Shown: in pieces, positions 61,884 to 64,000 of the stretch | How positions within the stretch are numbered: the stretch's first letter is position 1 | How the letters are laid out: each line of letters opens with the position of its first letter | Assembly (NCBI RefSeq): GCF_000195275.1 | Contig: NC_015385.1 | Coordinates: forward strand, 496,001-560,000 | Direction: 5' to 3' | Length of the DNA stretch: 64,000 nt | DNA from: Treponema succinifaciens DSM 2489 | GTDB lineage: Bacteria > Spirochaetota > Spirochaetia > Treponematales > Treponemataceae | Position numbers and translations under genes: made by a program | Notes under the pieces: generated by a model | Database searches by the model: none | Seen by the model: only the letters and a program-made list of their open reading frames with translations | Told to the model about the DNA's origin: nothing

Positions 61884-63533
61884 GTGAAAGTTAAAATGAA
61901 AAATGTTAAGAATATATTTTATTTATTTTGTGTTGCTTTTTTTTCTGCGCCTTTATTTTCTCAAACTGAAAATGTAACTTTGCCAGATATAACAACGACT
62001 GTTTCTGGCGAAGTTGTTGCAGCCGGAAAAGATGCGTTGCCCGATTTTTCTAAAATTGTTCCAGATGATAAGAAAGTTGATTCTGTTCTTCCTGTTTTTG
62101 CAGAAGAAAATGTCAGTTTTGATGAAGAGCCGGTTGCTGATTTTTCTTTTGGAGAGGCAAAGACAATTTTTGCGCAAGGACTTGTTGGAGGCGGATTCCC
62201 GGGAGATTTTATCGGAGATTTTTCTGTTTATAAATCCATTGGAGAAAATCCGTTTAAAATTGAATTTTCACATCTTAGCAAAAATGGATATGGAAAGCAC
62301 AAGGCTGGTGATGGATTTTTTAACAGCAGTACAAGGCTTTTCGCTGAAAAAACTATTACTGCAAAAAGTACGGATTTTGTAATTGGTGGCGAATACAAAA
62401 AAAATGAAACCGGTCTTCAGTCCGTAAGTCCGTTTTTTTATGATTTGAATTCTCAAGAAGCTTTTGGAAATTTTTCTGTAAGAAAAAAATTTTCACATGG
62501 ATTTGGATTTGAATCTAAAACTGGCGGCTCTTGGTACAACCGATATGCTGGAATCGCTGACGGTAAAAATGATTTTTTGAAACAAGAAAAAAATATTGAT
62601 GTTGTATATTTGAATCAAAATTTAAATTTTTCATGGAGCGGAAAAAACTTCTTTTTTGGTTTGAATGGCAAACTTGATTATGGAACTCTAGCTGGAAATT
62701 TTGATTCTGTTGAAATTGAAAATATTTTTAGAGCGGAAGCTTCTGCGTCTGCTGGATGGAAGAATGATTTTCTTGAAATTTCAGCATCGGGAGGAATTGC
62801 TAGCGGAACTGAAATGGGAACAAGAAATTCTGTTCCGTTCTTTGATGCAGGAATTTCTTTTGCAGGAAAAGATTCTCCTTTGAAAAATAGTTTTTCTTTT
62901 GAAGTTCACGGAGGTCTTGACACGTATTTGAATTCACTTTCAGAACTTGAAAATAAATACAAATTTTCGCAGCTTGTTTCTTTACCTTCTGAAGTTTCTG
63001 ATTGGTTCGCAAATGCGAAAATTTCTGTTCCTGTTTCAAAATTTGCTTCAATTTATTCTTCTGCAGAATTTAGAAAAACTGCTTTTGAAAACGGAACTTG
63101 GGAAGCCGTTTATGATTCGAAAATAGATTCTGGAATTTTTGAGATAGCTTCGTCAGATAGAACTCTTTTTTCTACTGATTCAGGATTTTCTTATTTGTGG
63201 AATGTTTTTACTTTGACTGCAGGATGGAAATCGCATTGGATTCATGTTCCGGCTGATGAATTTAAAAATTATATTTCAACTTCCATTTCATTTGATTCAA
63301 AAGAAAAATCTTGGGGCTTTTCAGTTTCCTTGCAGGAAGATATTGGTTCAGATTCCGATAAATGTCCTTTGCTTGGCGGTGAAGTTTATTACAATGTAAA
63401 AGAGTCTATAAAACTTTCTTTTGAACTTTCCGATGCCATAAAATTGTTTGCCGGCAAAGATAGAGATTTTATGAAAACTGATTATCTTGTTCGTGCTGGC
63501 TGCGCATCTTTGTTTGCAAAATTTTATTTTTAA
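61884..63533 (+). CDS. Probable outer-membrane beta-barrel protein
   Basis: A ~549-residue exported protein (signal peptide MKNVKNIFYLFCVAFFSAPL from the ATG at 61896). An acidic, Val/Pro-rich N-terminal linker leads into a long region of alternating hydrophobic residues with many aromatic-Gly pairs (FGFESKTGGSWYN, LNFSWSGKNFFFGLNG) and a C-terminal Phe (FAKFYF), as in outer-membrane barrels. The start is ambiguous: GTG 61884 lies only three bases behind AGGAG, while ATG 61896 is 15 bases behind. Located between a TPR scaffold and ExbB/TolQ, it may be an energised transporter component. No TonB box was identified. Confidence 0.72.
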   Translation: MKVKMKNVKNIFYLFCVAFFSAPLFSQTENVTLPDITTTVSGEVVAAGKDALPDFSKIVPDDKKVDSVLPVFAEENVSFDEEPVADFSFGEAKTIFAQGLVGGGFPGDFIGDFSVYKSIGENPFKIEFSHLSKNGYGKHKAGDGFFNSSTRLFAEKTITAKSTDFVIGGEYKKNETGLQSVSPFFYDLNSQEAFGNFSVRKKFSHGFGFESKTGGSWYNRYAGIADGKNDFLKQEKNIDVVYLNQNLNFSWSGKNFFFGLNGKLDYGTLAGNFDSVEIENIFRAEASASAGWKNDFLEISASGGIASGTEMGTRNSVPFFDAGISFAGKDSPLKNSFSFEVHGGLDTYLNSLSELENKYKFSQLVSLPSEVSDWFANAKISVPVSKFASIYSSAEFRKTAFENGTWEAVYDSKIDSGIFEIASSDRTLFSTDSGFSYLWNVFTLTAGWKSHWIHVPADEFKNYISTSISFDSKEKSWGFSVSLQEDIGSDSDKCPLLGGEVYYNVKESIKLSFELSDAIKLFAGKDRDFMKTDYLVRAGCASLFAKFYF

Positions 63534-63571
63534 TTTGAAACTTTTATTTTGATTTTTTATAGGAGCTAAAA

Positions 63572-64000
63572 ATGTTTGAGATTTTAAAGAGCGGCGGAAT
63601 TGTTATGGTTCCGATTATTGCTTGCGGATTGGTTGCTGTGTTTATTATTGTTGAGCGGTTTCATTATTTTTTTTCAATAAAGAAGCGTGATGAAAAATTC
63701 AACAGTGATATTGAAAGTTGTATTTTGAAAAATGATTTTAAGACTGCGGAGTCGGTTTGTGTTCTTGCAGATACTCCTTGTGCAAAGGTTGTAAAAAGTG
63801 CTGTTGAACATAGAAATTTTTCAGAGCGTGATTTGAAGGAATTTATTCAGTCGAAACTTGATCTCGCTGTTCCTGAATTTGAAAATAATCTCTCTGCATT
63901 GAACACAATTTCAAATGTTTCAACTTTGCTTGGATTGCTGGGCACTGTTACTGGAAATATCAAGGCTTTTGGTGTGCTTGGAAATGGTGGCACAATGGGA
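63572..64000 (+). CDS. MotA/TolQ/ExbB-family proton channel protein (partial)
   Basis: The first 143 residues of an ExbB/TolQ-like inner-membrane protein, cut by the window end. Typical parts are the first helix (GGIVMVPIIACGLVAVFIIVERF), the cytoplasmic loop, and the second helix starting NTISNVSTLLGLLGTVTGNI, with the small/polar residues of the proton path and the TGM-like loop region beginning. With an ExbD partner, probably downstream, it would convert proton motive force into movement of TonB/TolA-type proteins. AGGAG (63561-63565) precedes the ATG. Confidence 0.88.
   Translation, partial: MFEILKSGGIVMVPIIACGLVAVFIIVERFHYFFSIKKRDEKFNSDIESCILKNDFKTAESVCVLADTPCAKVVKSAVEHRNFSERDLKEFIQSKLDLAVPEFENNLSALNTISNVSTLLGLLGTVTGNIKAFGVLGNGGTMG

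Overview
This window looks like a chromosomal segment of a Treponema-type spirochaete, probably a host-associated but metabolically capable (gut or rumen) species. The evidence is the AT-rich, T/A-ending codon style, many exported and lipoprotein TPR proteins, a short alanyl-tRNA synthetase without the C-terminal domain, a gene block (alaS, SurA-like protein, nusB, TPR lipoprotein, groES, sigma factor) that from memory matches one in Treponema pallidum, Rnf plus NhaC-type ion machinery, and anaerobic CoA-enzyme activase genes. The species cannot be named from the sequence alone.

Layout. 1-4.4 kb: end of an rnfCDGEAB operon, a 54-residue coupled small protein and an NhaC-family antiporter (electron transport linked to an ion gradient). 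4.5-6.5 kb: uracil permease and uracil phosphoribosyltransferase (pyrimidine salvage), preceded by a row of hairpins. 6.5-13.4 kb: alaS, SurA-like chaperone, nusB, TPR lipoprotein, groES and a short sigma-70-family factor that carries a sigma-54-type promoter. 13.4-19.8 kb, minus strand: dnaE, yggT, recG. 19.8-27.5 kb is an accessory region: two internally deleted IS1182-like remnants, a chemoreceptor, an IS3-type transposase fragment, a lipoprotein gene whose promoter spacer holds a poly-C tract, a sulfatase-modifying-factor-like exported protein and an exported SLH-domain protein. 27.5-32 kb: murE-ddl-murD (peptidoglycan precursors), closed by a 22-bp tandem and inverted repeat array. 32.4-33.6 kb: a two-gene operon of unknown function whose promoter spacer holds a poly-G tract. 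33.8-42.6 kb: purC, an FNT-family transporter, malQ, a very large GH13-like protein and thrC. 42.6-50.6 kb: a small membrane protein, hisHF, pyk, queD, two small exported paralogue-like proteins, argC, a small lipoprotein and a von Willebrand A protein. 50.8-57.6 kb: a spirochaete-type unknown protein, an XRE-cupin regulator, a MITE-like element and a 1524-residue double-activase fusion. 57.6-64 kb: an envelope operon of exported protein, giant TPR protein, beta-barrel candidate and ExbB/TolQ (cut by the window end).

The most striking features are regulatory. Two unrelated genes have near-consensus promoters whose spacer consists mostly of a homopolymer (12 C or 10 G), the classic layout for slipped-strand phase variation. 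The alternative sigma factor has a GG-N10-GC sigma-54 promoter, which recalls the RpoN-RpoS cascade of Borrelia. Several genes (alaS, murE, the FGE-like gene, a lipoprotein, the FNT transporter) have a -10 box only 6-8 nt from the ATG and no Shine-Dalgarno sequence, which predicts leaderless mRNAs; one such promoter cassette is duplicated. A dispersed family of hairpins keeps a CTTGA loop while the arms change in a compensatory way, and a 337-bp element with 22-bp inverted ends and an 8-bp target duplication lies upstream of the activase gene.

No tRNA, rRNA or CRISPR array was seen.
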